Assembly (NCBI GenBank): GCA_022487055.1
Contig: JAKVJJ010000015.1
Coordinates: 1 to 41,667 of the forward strand
DNA from: Oscillospiraceae bacterium
GTDB taxonomy: Bacteria > Bacillota > Clostridia > Oscillospirales > Acutalibacteraceae
Reading direction: 5' to 3'
DNA length: 41,667 nucleotides
A program made the translations under genes and the position numbers. Shown in pieces: positions 32,960-40,502 of the stretch. The notes below the pieces were generated by a model. It ran no database searches and had not been told where the DNA came from. It saw only the letters and a list, made by a program, of their open reading frames with translations. Numbering within the stretch: the first letter of the stretch is position 1; every line of letters starts with the position of its first letter.

Positions 32960-34474
32960 ATGCTGGAAAAATCCGATTTAAAGAAAACTGTCTCAAAAGA
33001 AGAATATAAGGCACAGGTGAAACCGCTGCAGGAAGCCCTTGCCGCACTGGACGCGCCGATGAAAACTGCCGGACTGCCGGTCATCATTCTGTTTGAGGGC
33101 TGGGGCGGTGCGGGCAAAGGGCGTGTGATTTCCCGCCTGATTCTGAATTTTGACCCCCGTTGGTTCACGGTCGTCAACATCCAGCCTCCCACTGAGCTGG
33201 AACGCCGTGAACCGGCTATGTGGCGTTACTGGTGCACACTGCCACAAGCCGGCCAGATGTCCATTATGGACCGCTCATGGTACCAGGAGGTCGGTGTTCT
33301 GCGCCTGGAAGATGAGATTGACGATCTCACCAACCTGCGCCATATGAATGAAATCAACAGCTTTGAACGTGGCCTGACGGACAACGGCTACCTCATTATT
33401 AAATTTTTCCTGCATATTACGCAGAAAGAGCAAAAGGCCCGCTTGGAAAAACTGGACAGCGACAAAGACACCGAGTGGCGTGTCACTCCAAACGACTGGC
33501 GGCGGTGTAGGCAGTATGACAAATACTGTGATGTCTTTGACCAAATGCTGGAATACACAAACACGCCCTATGCACCGTGGCATATCATTTCCGGTATGAA
33601 CGATGAAGTGCGCACGCTGGAAGTTTTCCGCACCGTGAAAGAATCGGTGGAAACCGCGCTGAAACTCCGGCAGGAGCAAAAAACACTGCCGCACCACATT
33701 TCCAACGTAATTCAGCCCGGGCAGTATCATTTTCTTTCCATGCCAAAGTTGGCGGACGTTGACCTCGACAAGACGCTGGACAAAGAGCACTATAAAAAGC
33801 AGCTTAAAAAAGAGCAGGAACATTTGTCAGAACTGCACAACAAAATTTACCGCCAGAAAATTCCGGTTATCATCGCCTATGAGGGATGGGACGCTGCCGG
33901 CAAAGGCGGAAATATCAAACGTGTTTCCGAAGCACTTGACCCACGCGGTTATGAAGTGGTGCCGATTGCCGCCCCGACAAAAGAGGAAAGGGAGCGACAT
34001 TATCTCTGGCGCTTCTGGAACCGTTTGCCCAAAGACGGCCATATTGCTATCTTTGACCGCACATGGTACGGTCGTGTCATGGTGGAACGCATCGAGGGTT
34101 TCTGCACACCGGAAGATTGGCAGCGTGCCTATCGGGAAATCAATGAATTCGAGCGCCAGCTTTATGACTGGGGTGCTGTCATCCTGAAATTCTGGATTCA
34201 TATTAGTCCGGAGGAACAGCTTAAGCGCTTTAAGGATAGACAGGAAACGCCATCCAAACAGTGGAAAATCACGGACGAGGACTGGCGGAACCGCAAAAAA
34301 TGGCCTCAATATGAAACAGCCGTCAATGATATGCTGCAGTATACTTCCACCAGTTTCGCTCCATGGAATATCATTGAAGGAAACGACAAAAAATTCGCGC
34401 GTGTGAAAACATTGAAACTGATTAACGCCGCGATAGAAAAGCGGCTGGCTGAGGAAAAGAAGCATCAACGCTGA
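32960..34474 (+). CDS. Two-domain PPK2 family polyphosphate phosphotransferase (PAP-like)
   Basis: 504 residues made of two PPK2 domains. The C-terminal one has Walker A EGWDAAGKGG (308-317), Walker B DRTWYGRV (366-373) and lid VERIEGF, all as in active PPK2 enzymes. The N-terminal one has EGWGGAGKG (46-54), where the conserved Asp after GW is Gly, and DRSWYQEV, so it is probably inactive. This tandem form is known as polyphosphate:AMP phosphotransferase, which makes ADP from AMP and polyphosphate; a nucleoside-diphosphate acceptor cannot be ruled out. The ATG at 32960 follows AGGAGG by 7 nt; the frame extends back to 32888 through the promoter. Single-gene transcript. Confidence 0.9.
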   Translation: MLEKSDLKKTVSKEEYKAQVKPLQEALAALDAPMKTAGLPVIILFEGWGGAGKGRVISRLILNFDPRWFTVVNIQPPTELERREPAMWRYWCTLPQAGQMSIMDRSWYQEVGVLRLEDEIDDLTNLRHMNEINSFERGLTDNGYLIIKFFLHITQKEQKARLEKLDSDKDTEWRVTPNDWRRCRQYDKYCDVFDQMLEYTNTPYAPWHIISGMNDEVRTLEVFRTVKESVETALKLRQEQKTLPHHISNVIQPGQYHFLSMPKLADVDLDKTLDKEHYKKQLKKEQEHLSELHNKIYRQKIPVIIAYEGWDAAGKGGNIKRVSEALDPRGYEVVPIAAPTKEERERHYLWRFWNRLPKDGHIAIFDRTWYGRVMVERIEGFCTPEDWQRAYREINEFERQLYDWGAVILKFWIHISPEEQLKRFKDRQETPSKQWKITDEDWRNRKKWPQYETAVNDMLQYTSTSFAPWNIIEGNDKKFARVKTLKLINAAIEKRLAEEKKHQR

Positions 34475-34538
34475 AATGCAGAGCACAGCAAGAAAAGCTG
34501 CCTTCTCAAAAATGTCCTGAACGGTAATATTGCTTTGC

Positions 34539-34578
34539 AGGAACGGTATGGCTTCGGTCATGCCGTTCCTGTTTTATT
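34539..34578 (+). terminator. Terminator after the polyphosphate kinase gene
   Basis: A 14-bp stem (34539-34552 with 34557-34570) closed by a stable C(TTCG)G tetraloop, followed by GTTTTATT. It may also be one end of the repeat-like stretch that follows. Confidence 0.85.
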
Positions 34579-34800
34579 AGCTCATCAAGCAGGGGCAATT
34601 TCGCTTGGGGTACGCCATGCCGAAAGACAGACTGCCTCTCCGCTGAATTCTCACGCTGATTTTTGTCCTGAACATCCTATTGGTGTAGGTTTCGAAATGG
34701 ACTGTATATTCCCGACTTTTGAATGGCAGAGATTGAGCAAGTCTGGATTCGAATCTGTATTTTTCCTCCATTTCACAAAGCCATAATTGGAGGGATAAAC
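34571..34800. repeat. Possible dispersed repeat or remnant coding sequence
   Basis: This stretch in the gap 34475-34906 is open in several frames. The minus strand has a 64-codon frame (34771-34577) starting MEEKYRFESRLAQSLPF without a good ribosome site. Another minus frame through the terminator reads VPQAKLPLLDE then LIKQERHDRSHT. I have the impression of having met these words many times in translated Ruminococcaceae sequence, which would fit a repeat found in many copies; this is memory, not a search. No transposase, terminal repeats or target duplication are visible. I do not call it a gene. Confidence 0.3.
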
Positions 34801-34808
34801 TTAAAAAT

Positions 34809-34837
34809 TTGACAATACTCTATATGTTTTGTATAAT
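34809..34837 (+). promoter_or_regulatory. Perfect consensus sigma-A promoter for the glycosyltransferase-like gene
   Basis: TTGACA (34809-34814), exactly 17 bp, then TATAAT (34832-34837). It is the only fully consensus promoter I found in the window. The leader is about 63 nt and AT-rich at its start. Confidence 0.8.
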
Positions 34838-34906
34838 TATAATAATATTATAAGAAACGGAGCGTGGGATTGTAATTAGACAGAAAAAAGGAGTGGATAA
34901 GCTACA

Positions 34907-36139
34907 ATGAGTGAAATACGCATGGGAATCGGATTCGCAACGGGTAGACGTAATTTTCGGAAAGTTTTATCAGCTTATATACATACATGGAAAGCAACGA
35001 AGAATGATTTGCCTGCAGGTATGAATGTTAAACTTCATCTTTTTGTCGCTTATGACGTTAAATATCATAATACAGAGTCAACCGACTATACCAATCTTCC
35101 CCAGGAAATTGTGAACGCTTTTGAAAGTATTACTTTCGTCGGCGCAAAGAATGCACTGAGAAGCCTTGAAAGGTTACGGGATAGCAGCAAGTTCACACAG
35201 CCTGAACTGACCAGTGTTTTTGGGGCAGGATATGCAGGAAAGCGCAATGCAGTACTGTTTGCGGCAATAGAAAATCAGATGGATTATTTTCTATTCCTTG
35301 ATGATGATGAATATCCAATGGCGGTAACAAAGAATCATGAGACTTGTCTTTGGAGTGGACAACATGTTTTTGTTTCTCACTTAAAAGAAATTGTCAATGC
35401 AGATTATACAAACGGCTTCCACTGCGGATATATTTCTCCAATCCCTCAGATTCAATTCAATAAGGTGTTGGATGAGGAAAATTTCAAACTCTTTATTGAA
35501 GCAATCAGTAATGATATCATTAACTGGACAAATATTAAGACACTTATGGAATCCGGCGGTGTAACCTATGCGTCCACCAATGTGCTAACCACCAACAAAG
35601 CAGCAGATGTACCACTGGTTGGCGGCTGCAAGTTCATTTCCGGCGCGAATCTCTGCATCAATCTGAAAAAGCCTCAAAAAACGCTTCCCTTTTTTAATCC
35701 TCCGGGTGCAAGAGGAGAAGATGCTTTTCTGTCGACTTTGCTGAAAGATAAGACTGTGCGCAGAATACCATGTTACACATTTCATGATGGGTTTTCGATT
35801 TATCAGCATTTGCTGGATGGAGCGCTGCCTATACACCTTTCCGCGATTACTACGGATTCGGCCAATGTCAATTTAAGATTTTTGAATGCGTGCATTGGCT
35901 GGGTTCGCTATAAGCCGTTGCTGACCTATATTACCACACCGGAAGAATACGAGCAGAGAATGAAGTGGATAAAGTCTGCGCTGAATCAGACGCTGCCGAA
36001 ATTGGCAGAATACTTTCAGGATAAGCGCTTCTTTAACATTGCAGTGGAATTTGACAAGTATTCCAAGAATGTAAAAAGACATTATAATCAATTTGTCTTG
36101 GCTCAGCATACATGGGAGAAAATCATGAGTATCTTTTGA
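34907..36139 (+). CDS. Glycosyltransferase-like protein (GT-A fold), orphan
   Basis: 410 residues, no signal peptide. The order of elements fits a GT-A transferase: an N-terminal nucleotide-binding half, GYAGKRNAVLFAA (105-120 region), the metal DxD in FLFLDDDEYP (132-134), GGCKFISGANLCINL, and GARGED (E271/D272), the usual acceptor-activating acid site. Donor and acceptor are unknown. It is the only gene between two terminators, behind a perfect promoter, and it is visibly richer in A+T than both neighbours, suggesting transfer. AAAGGAG lies an unusually long 12-13 nt before the ATG at 34907; M6 is an alternative start without a better site. It has no membrane helix and no partner gene such as a flippase. 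Confidence 0.7.
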   Translation: MSEIRMGIGFATGRRNFRKVLSAYIHTWKATKNDLPAGMNVKLHLFVAYDVKYHNTESTDYTNLPQEIVNAFESITFVGAKNALRSLERLRDSSKFTQPELTSVFGAGYAGKRNAVLFAAIENQMDYFLFLDDDEYPMAVTKNHETCLWSGQHVFVSHLKEIVNADYTNGFHCGYISPIPQIQFNKVLDEENFKLFIEAISNDIINWTNIKTLMESGGVTYASTNVLTTNKAADVPLVGGCKFISGANLCINLKKPQKTLPFFNPPGARGEDAFLSTLLKDKTVRRIPCYTFHDGFSIYQHLLDGALPIHLSAITTDSANVNLRFLNACIGWVRYKPLLTYITTPEEYEQRMKWIKSALNQTLPKLAEYFQDKRFFNIAVEFDKYSKNVKRHYNQFVLAQHTWEKIMSIF

Positions 36140-36195
36140 TTGTTTTTGTGTGACTTCTTTCTGCCGTATTCCTTACTTCTTTATTTTTGAGTCAA

Positions 36196-36239
36196 AAAAC
36201 GAGCGGTATATGGACAAACATCCATATACCGCTCGTTTT
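36196..36239. terminator. Bidirectional terminator between the glycosyltransferase and exporter genes
   Basis: A perfect 19-bp stem (36196-36214 with 36221-36239) around CAAACA, flanked by A and T runs. It serves both converging units and is the longest perfect hairpin in the window. Confidence 0.92.
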
Positions 36240-36277
36240 GTTGCAGCAATCCAATCTGACAGATGACATCAGCCATT

Positions 36278-36775
36278 TTATGATTTTGCACCCGGCTTTT
36301 TGCTGTTTTCCCTCTGCCGCAGCAAACGGGCAAGTTCCAATCGTTTTTCCCGATGAATCGTTCCTGTCAGGCGCACAGTTGAGGACACCAGCAGCACACC
36401 AAGCGCAAGCGCACCAGCAATACCAAAAGTGTGCAGGCCAACACTCATAAACTGCTCTGTGTTGCCGGACACCGCATACTCCATTGCGTGATAAATGCCG
36501 CCGCCCGGCACCATAGGCAGCATAGAAACCAGCAGGAAACCTGTGACCGGACTTTTGTTGAGCCGTGCCATTGCTTCCGAGTAAATTGACACAGCCAGTG
36601 AACTCATAAAATACTGGAAAATATCATGATTGACAAAGCTGAAAAGCAGGTAGGCACCCCAGCCGATAGCACCGCCAAGAGATGCCCACACCATTTTCCA
36701 TCCGCGCAGATTCACACACATACAGTATGCGACACACGCAACAAAGCTGTAAAAACATGGCAGCAGTATCTGCAT
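36278..36775 (-). CDS. Threonine/serine exporter family protein, small subunit (ThrE C-half type)
   Basis: 165 residues with about four to five membrane helices. GWGAYLL, the SEAMARLNKSPVTGFL loop and SMLPMVPGGGIYHAMEYA are the hallmarks of the short DUF3815/ThrE_2 half. A basic tail follows. Together with the next gene it makes up what is a single ThrE protein in Corynebacterium, which exports threonine and serine by proton exchange. The ATG lies 3 nt after the partner's TGA, so the two are co-translated. Confidence 0.85.
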   Translation of the reverse strand: MQILLPCFYSFVACVAYCMCVNLRGWKMVWASLGGAIGWGAYLLFSFVNHDIFQYFMSSLAVSIYSEAMARLNKSPVTGFLLVSMLPMVPGGGIYHAMEYAVSGNTEQFMSVGLHTFGIAGALALGVLLVSSTVRLTGTIHREKRLELARLLRQRENSKKPGAKS

Positions 36776-36778
36776 CTG

Positions 36779-37543
36779 TCACACCCCCCACAGCAGCCGG
36801 GTAAAAACCATAGCAGCACCAACGCCCAGTGCGATTGCCATGGCAACCAGCAGGCTCTCCACAAACCGGAGCATACCGGAAAGGTAATCCGCCAGCAAAA
36901 TATCCCGCATAAAGCTGGTGATGGCGATACCAGGCACCAGATTCATCACGCTTCCGATAATCATACGGTCCGCATTCAGGCCGGGGTCCATGTGCGCCGC
37001 CACAAAACAGACCAAACCAATTGCAGCGCTTTCCAAAATCGTTGAGAAAAAAGAATTGGCACGGTAACGCAGGAAAAAGTCCTGCATCCAATAAACCAGC
37101 AGGCCGGTAAAACTGCTGATAACCGCATCAGCCGCATTGCCGCCGTAAAACAATGTGAACGCAAATGCCACGCCCGCAAATCCGAGCGCCCGCAATGGCT
37201 TGGAATTTCCAGAATCCAAATCGATTTTGCGCACTTCCCTGCGAATATCACACAGCGGCGGCCGCTGCGTACAGGCATGTCTGCACAGCGAGTTGAGCCT
37301 GTCAATCTTGCCAAGGTCAATACATCTGTCCTCCACCCGGCAGATGCGTGTAATCGGCACGCCATCCGGCTGACAAACCGTCACATTGATGCAGGTGGTC
37401 ATGGCAAAAATGTGGCTTTCTGAAACGCCATAAGCGGAAAAAAGCCGGTGCATGGATTCCTCTGCACGGTAAATTTCCGCGCCGTATTTCACCAGCAGCC
37501 GGCCAATCTCTGTTCCAACAAACACCAGTTGATTGTAGTCCAT
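36779..37543 (-). CDS. Threonine/serine exporter family protein, large subunit (ThrE N-half type)
   Basis: 254 residues. A soluble N-terminal domain of about 120 residues carries GTEIGRLLVKYGAEIYRAEESM and AMTTCINVTV, both family signatures. About four to five helices follow, with GSVMNLVPGIAITSFMRDIL near the end. It should work with the 165-residue partner encoded directly downstream. The ATG follows GGGAGAT. It is 24 nt after the zinc-ribbon membrane protein gene, in the same operon. Substrate by homology only; a dicarboxylate or other small metabolite is possible. Confidence 0.87.
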   Translation of the reverse strand: MDYNQLVFVGTEIGRLLVKYGAEIYRAEESMHRLFSAYGVSESHIFAMTTCINVTVCQPDGVPITRICRVEDRCIDLGKIDRLNSLCRHACTQRPPLCDIRREVRKIDLDSGNSKPLRALGFAGVAFAFTLFYGGNAADAVISSFTGLLVYWMQDFFLRYRANSFFSTILESAAIGLVCFVAAHMDPGLNADRMIIGSVMNLVPGIAITSFMRDILLADYLSGMLRFVESLLVAMAIALGVGAAMVFTRLLWGV

Positions 37544-37567
37544 CTCTATCTCCCAGCACAGGCGGCC

Positions 37568-38227
37568 TTACATATGCAGCCGCCGCCGCAGTTCTTTTTT
37601 CACATTTCTGCCCCTAAAAATCAGCATGGCCGCCAGCATCATCAGGCTTAACCCGATGCACAACATACTCGGCAATGGCACCGTGATGGAACCGGTCAGC
37701 AGCAACACCATCTGCAGGATGCCCAGCAGAGCGTCCACCAGCAGATAAACGATCAGACTGCCGGAAGATACGTTAAACAACCGAAACATAAAAACCAGTG
37801 TGACCATGGCACCCATGCAAACAATCGGGATAACATAGTTGATGCTCCATGCGCGCCAACCTGTGGCATAGTCCCACACCGCACTCAGCGCCGAAACCAA
37901 AAAGACTTCCCACACCAGTGTTTTGGGCACATTCCGCTGCTTATAAAGCGCAAGCCCCAGCGTCAGCCACATACACAGCACACCGCCCAGCACAAACAGG
38001 CTCCACAGGCCGTACTCCCTGTGCAGATAATTCAGTAGCAGACACACCACACACGCCGCCACACTGACCAACGCCAGAACGGAAGTCCACAGCCGGCGTC
38101 GGTGCATTCCATCCGGCAACTGTGGAAAGCCGCCCGGCACCGCTTCTCCCACCAGCACGGCATTACACAGCGGACAGCGCTCCCTTTCACCACGCACACT
38201 AACTTTACATTTTTCACAGTATTTCAT
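37568..38227 (-). CDS. Zinc-ribbon membrane protein (DUF6320-like)
   Basis: 219 residues. The N-terminus is a zinc ribbon, C4-x2-C7 and C18-x2-C21 (MKYCEKCKVS...RCPLCN). It is followed by about six hydrophobic helices and a very basic end (KKELRRRLHM). This architecture is what I know as DUF6320; no activity is established. It lies 18 nt after the acyltransferase gene and 24 nt before the exporter pair. A short ribosome-site-like AAGGGGCG precedes the ATG. A role as the membrane partner of the acyltransferase is inference from position. Confidence 0.7.
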   Translation of the reverse strand: MKYCEKCKVSVRGERERCPLCNAVLVGEAVPGGFPQLPDGMHRRRLWTSVLALVSVAACVVCLLLNYLHREYGLWSLFVLGGVLCMWLTLGLALYKQRNVPKTLVWEVFLVSALSAVWDYATGWRAWSINYVIPIVCMGAMVTLVFMFRLFNVSSGSLIVYLLVDALLGILQMVLLLTGSITVPLPSMLCIGLSLMMLAAMLIFRGRNVKKELRRRLHM

Positions 38228-38245
38228 AAATATGCGCCCCTTGAC

Positions 38246-39514
38246 TCAATTATCCTCAAAGGAATCCGTATCAATTTCCACTGGTATCTGCAGCGCCGTA
38301 AGCGAGCGGAAAAAGTTTTTCTGCATCTCTGTATTTAGAAAAGCGGAGGAAAAACTGAGTGTCATCTTTTCCTCATAGGTCACGCAACAGAGCTGTTCCT
38401 TTTCTGTGCTGACAAACACCTCAAATTTTTCAATATATGGCCGCAGTGCCGCGGGCATCTTCACAATTCCCACATTAGACACCGCGCTGGTTTCTCTTTG
38501 GCTGACGACATAATTACCAAAGCGCATGGCTTCATCCTTCAGGCTGAGAAAAGATACCCGCGCGATTGGATTTTTAATGAGCAACATATACTGATTGACC
38601 CGGTACTGCAGTTCCTCCGGAGAAAGACCAGCCTTAAACTGCGCATCGATTTTAGCAATCATATCCTCCAAACTGCCGCTGTTCTCTGAAAAATCATAGC
38701 TGACATCCATTACACCGAAAAAGTTTCGGGCGGAAGCAGAATGAAAATGATTGCGCAAATTGATAGGCACCGCAAGCACGACCGACCTGGTTGAATCCTG
38801 CACGGACATTTCTTTGTGAATCGCCTGCATAACAAGTGCACATATCAGCACTGTCAGACTGGTGTGATAGGAATGGCTAATTGCCAGCATACTCTTCACC
38901 GGCACCGTGCCAACAACGATATTCAGACGGTAATCCGGTGTTTTCAAACCGGGAAGGTGATAGACCGCCTTGTGCACATGGGGAGTCTTCGGTGCTTTCT
39001 GATGATTGGCGTAATGTTCAAAGCTGTCATCCATGCTCTGACTCTCGCTGGCGTCATAGTCAATCTCCGGCAAATTGCCGAGCTGCTCTGTGTGCATCAG
39101 CCGGAGATACCGGAAAACCAATACCCGCAGGAAGTGCATGGCGCCGGTGCCGTCCGAAATGGCATGGAAAACCTCCAGATTAATCCTGCATCCAAAGTAA
39201 GTGACCTCAAACAGCAGACTGGAAACATCCTTGTCATAAAGCTGCGAGCACGGCGACCTGTATTCCTGCCGGACGACTGGCATTGTATCTGTATTCTCAA
39301 GGTAGTACCAGAAAAGCCCCCGCTTGATAATCGTCTGAAATCCAGGGAAGGAATCGATGGTCTGGTCAAGTGCTTCCTGCAGCTTCTGCGGATGAATCGG
39401 TTCCTTCAGCTCACAGACAAAGCGAAAGACTTTTGTGTCACGTCTGCCGCTGGTACAGGGGAAAATTTTAGCGGCCGTATCAAGGCCTGCCCACTCAAAC
39501 GTTCTCCGACTCAT
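38246..39514 (-). CDS. Condensation-fold acyltransferase (alcohol acetyltransferase-like)
   Basis: 422 residues. The catalytic HxxxDG motif of CoA-dependent acyltransferases and peptide-synthetase condensation domains is present as HAISDG (H117, D121, G122). The N-terminal LQEALDQTIDSFPGFQ and later VPINLRN fit the same superfamily, in the group annotated as alcohol acetyltransferases. No carrier or adenylation domain is attached, so it is free-standing. The acceptor and acyl donor are unknown. AAAGGAGG lies 5 nt before the ATG at 39514; ten upstream codons are left out. It is 33 nt after the esterase gene. Confidence 0.75.
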   Translation of the reverse strand: MSRRTFEWAGLDTAAKIFPCTSGRRDTKVFRFVCELKEPIHPQKLQEALDQTIDSFPGFQTIIKRGLFWYYLENTDTMPVVRQEYRSPCSQLYDKDVSSLLFEVTYFGCRINLEVFHAISDGTGAMHFLRVLVFRYLRLMHTEQLGNLPEIDYDASESQSMDDSFEHYANHQKAPKTPHVHKAVYHLPGLKTPDYRLNIVVGTVPVKSMLAISHSYHTSLTVLICALVMQAIHKEMSVQDSTRSVVLAVPINLRNHFHSASARNFFGVMDVSYDFSENSGSLEDMIAKIDAQFKAGLSPEELQYRVNQYMLLIKNPIARVSFLSLKDEAMRFGNYVVSQRETSAVSNVGIVKMPAALRPYIEKFEVFVSTEKEQLCCVTYEEKMTLSFSSAFLNTEMQKNFFRSLTALQIPVEIDTDSFEDN

Positions 39515-39547
39515 ACGCTCCTCCTTTCCGCGGCTGCCGGGCAATTC

Positions 39548-40477
39548 TCAGCGGCCGCTTAAAAATGCCTGAATATATTGGTAAGCTTTCCGCACCGGCG
39601 GCGGAGTACCATATTGGGAAAAGAAGCCGTGCAGCGCATCCGGTATGCGGTGAATTTCCACTTCATTCCCGGCCGCTGCCAACTGATGCCCATATTCCTC
39701 ACCCTCATCGCGCAAAGGATCATATTCGGCAGTCAAGAGCAATGTTTTGGGTTGTTTAGAAAAATCGGATACGGTCAGCGGCGCAAAATATGGGTTCTGC
39801 AAATCAGATGCACTGCCTTTGTAAAGGTCAATATAATCCTCCACCCGCTGCGCTGTAAGCATCTTGTCCTGCCCATTTGTCCGGATGGATTCAAACGGAG
39901 ACGTCCGGGCATCATGGTCATTCCATGTGCTGGGATAAAGCAGAATTTGACGGGAGGGTAGAATTCCGCCCTGATCACGGATATACAGAGAAACTGCCGC
40001 CGCAAGGTTTCCCCCTGCGGAATCACCAATAAAGGTAATGTCCTGTTCCGTAAATCCAAGGGTGTCTGCTTGCTGCAAAATTGCCTGAGAAGCTGCATAG
40101 CAGTCCAGCAGTCCGGCTGGAAACCGGTGTTCCGGCGCCAGACGGTAATCCACACTGACCACCACACAGCCAGTCATGCGCGTCATTAAAACGCAGGTGT
40201 CACTGTAGGAATCAATATCGCCCACCACCCAGCCGCCGCCATGGAAAAAGAGCAGCAGGCCCTTGGCCCTTCGTTCTGGTGAAAAGACGCGCACCGGAAC
40301 TTCATGGCTGCCACACCGGATTGTCTGGTCCCAAGGATGGTATGCCAGCTTCAGCAGCGGCAAATGCATTGCCCGCGTAAAACCTCGCACAAGCTGATAA
40401 TACTTCTTGATATCCAGTTTCCCGGCTTTTCGTGTCAGCTCGGCAATCACAAATCGTTGGGATTTTGACAGCGCCAT
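39548..40477 (-). CDS. Alpha/beta hydrolase of the hormone-sensitive-lipase family
   Basis: 309 residues. The oxyanion motif HGGGWV (79-84), nucleophile S153 in GDSAGGN, D253 in AEYDPLRDEG and H283 in DALHGFF form the complete HSL-type triad. YRLAPEHRFPAGL is also standard. It should cleave short acyl esters in the cytoplasm (no signal peptide). The ATG follows AAAGGAGG. It starts 25 nt after the helicase stop and precedes the acyltransferase, so a joint role in adding and removing acyl groups is suggested by position. Confidence 0.88.
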   Translation of the reverse strand: MALSKSQRFVIAELTRKAGKLDIKKYYQLVRGFTRAMHLPLLKLAYHPWDQTIRCGSHEVPVRVFSPERRAKGLLLFFHGGGWVVGDIDSYSDTCVLMTRMTGCVVVSVDYRLAPEHRFPAGLLDCYAASQAILQQADTLGFTEQDITFIGDSAGGNLAAAVSLYIRDQGGILPSRQILLYPSTWNDHDARTSPFESIRTNGQDKMLTAQRVEDYIDLYKGSASDLQNPYFAPLTVSDFSKQPKTLLLTAEYDPLRDEGEEYGHQLAAAGNEVEIHRIPDALHGFFSQYGTPPPVRKAYQYIQAFLSGR

Positions 40478-40502
40478 GGTGTTCCTCCTTTATTGCCGGG
40501 AA

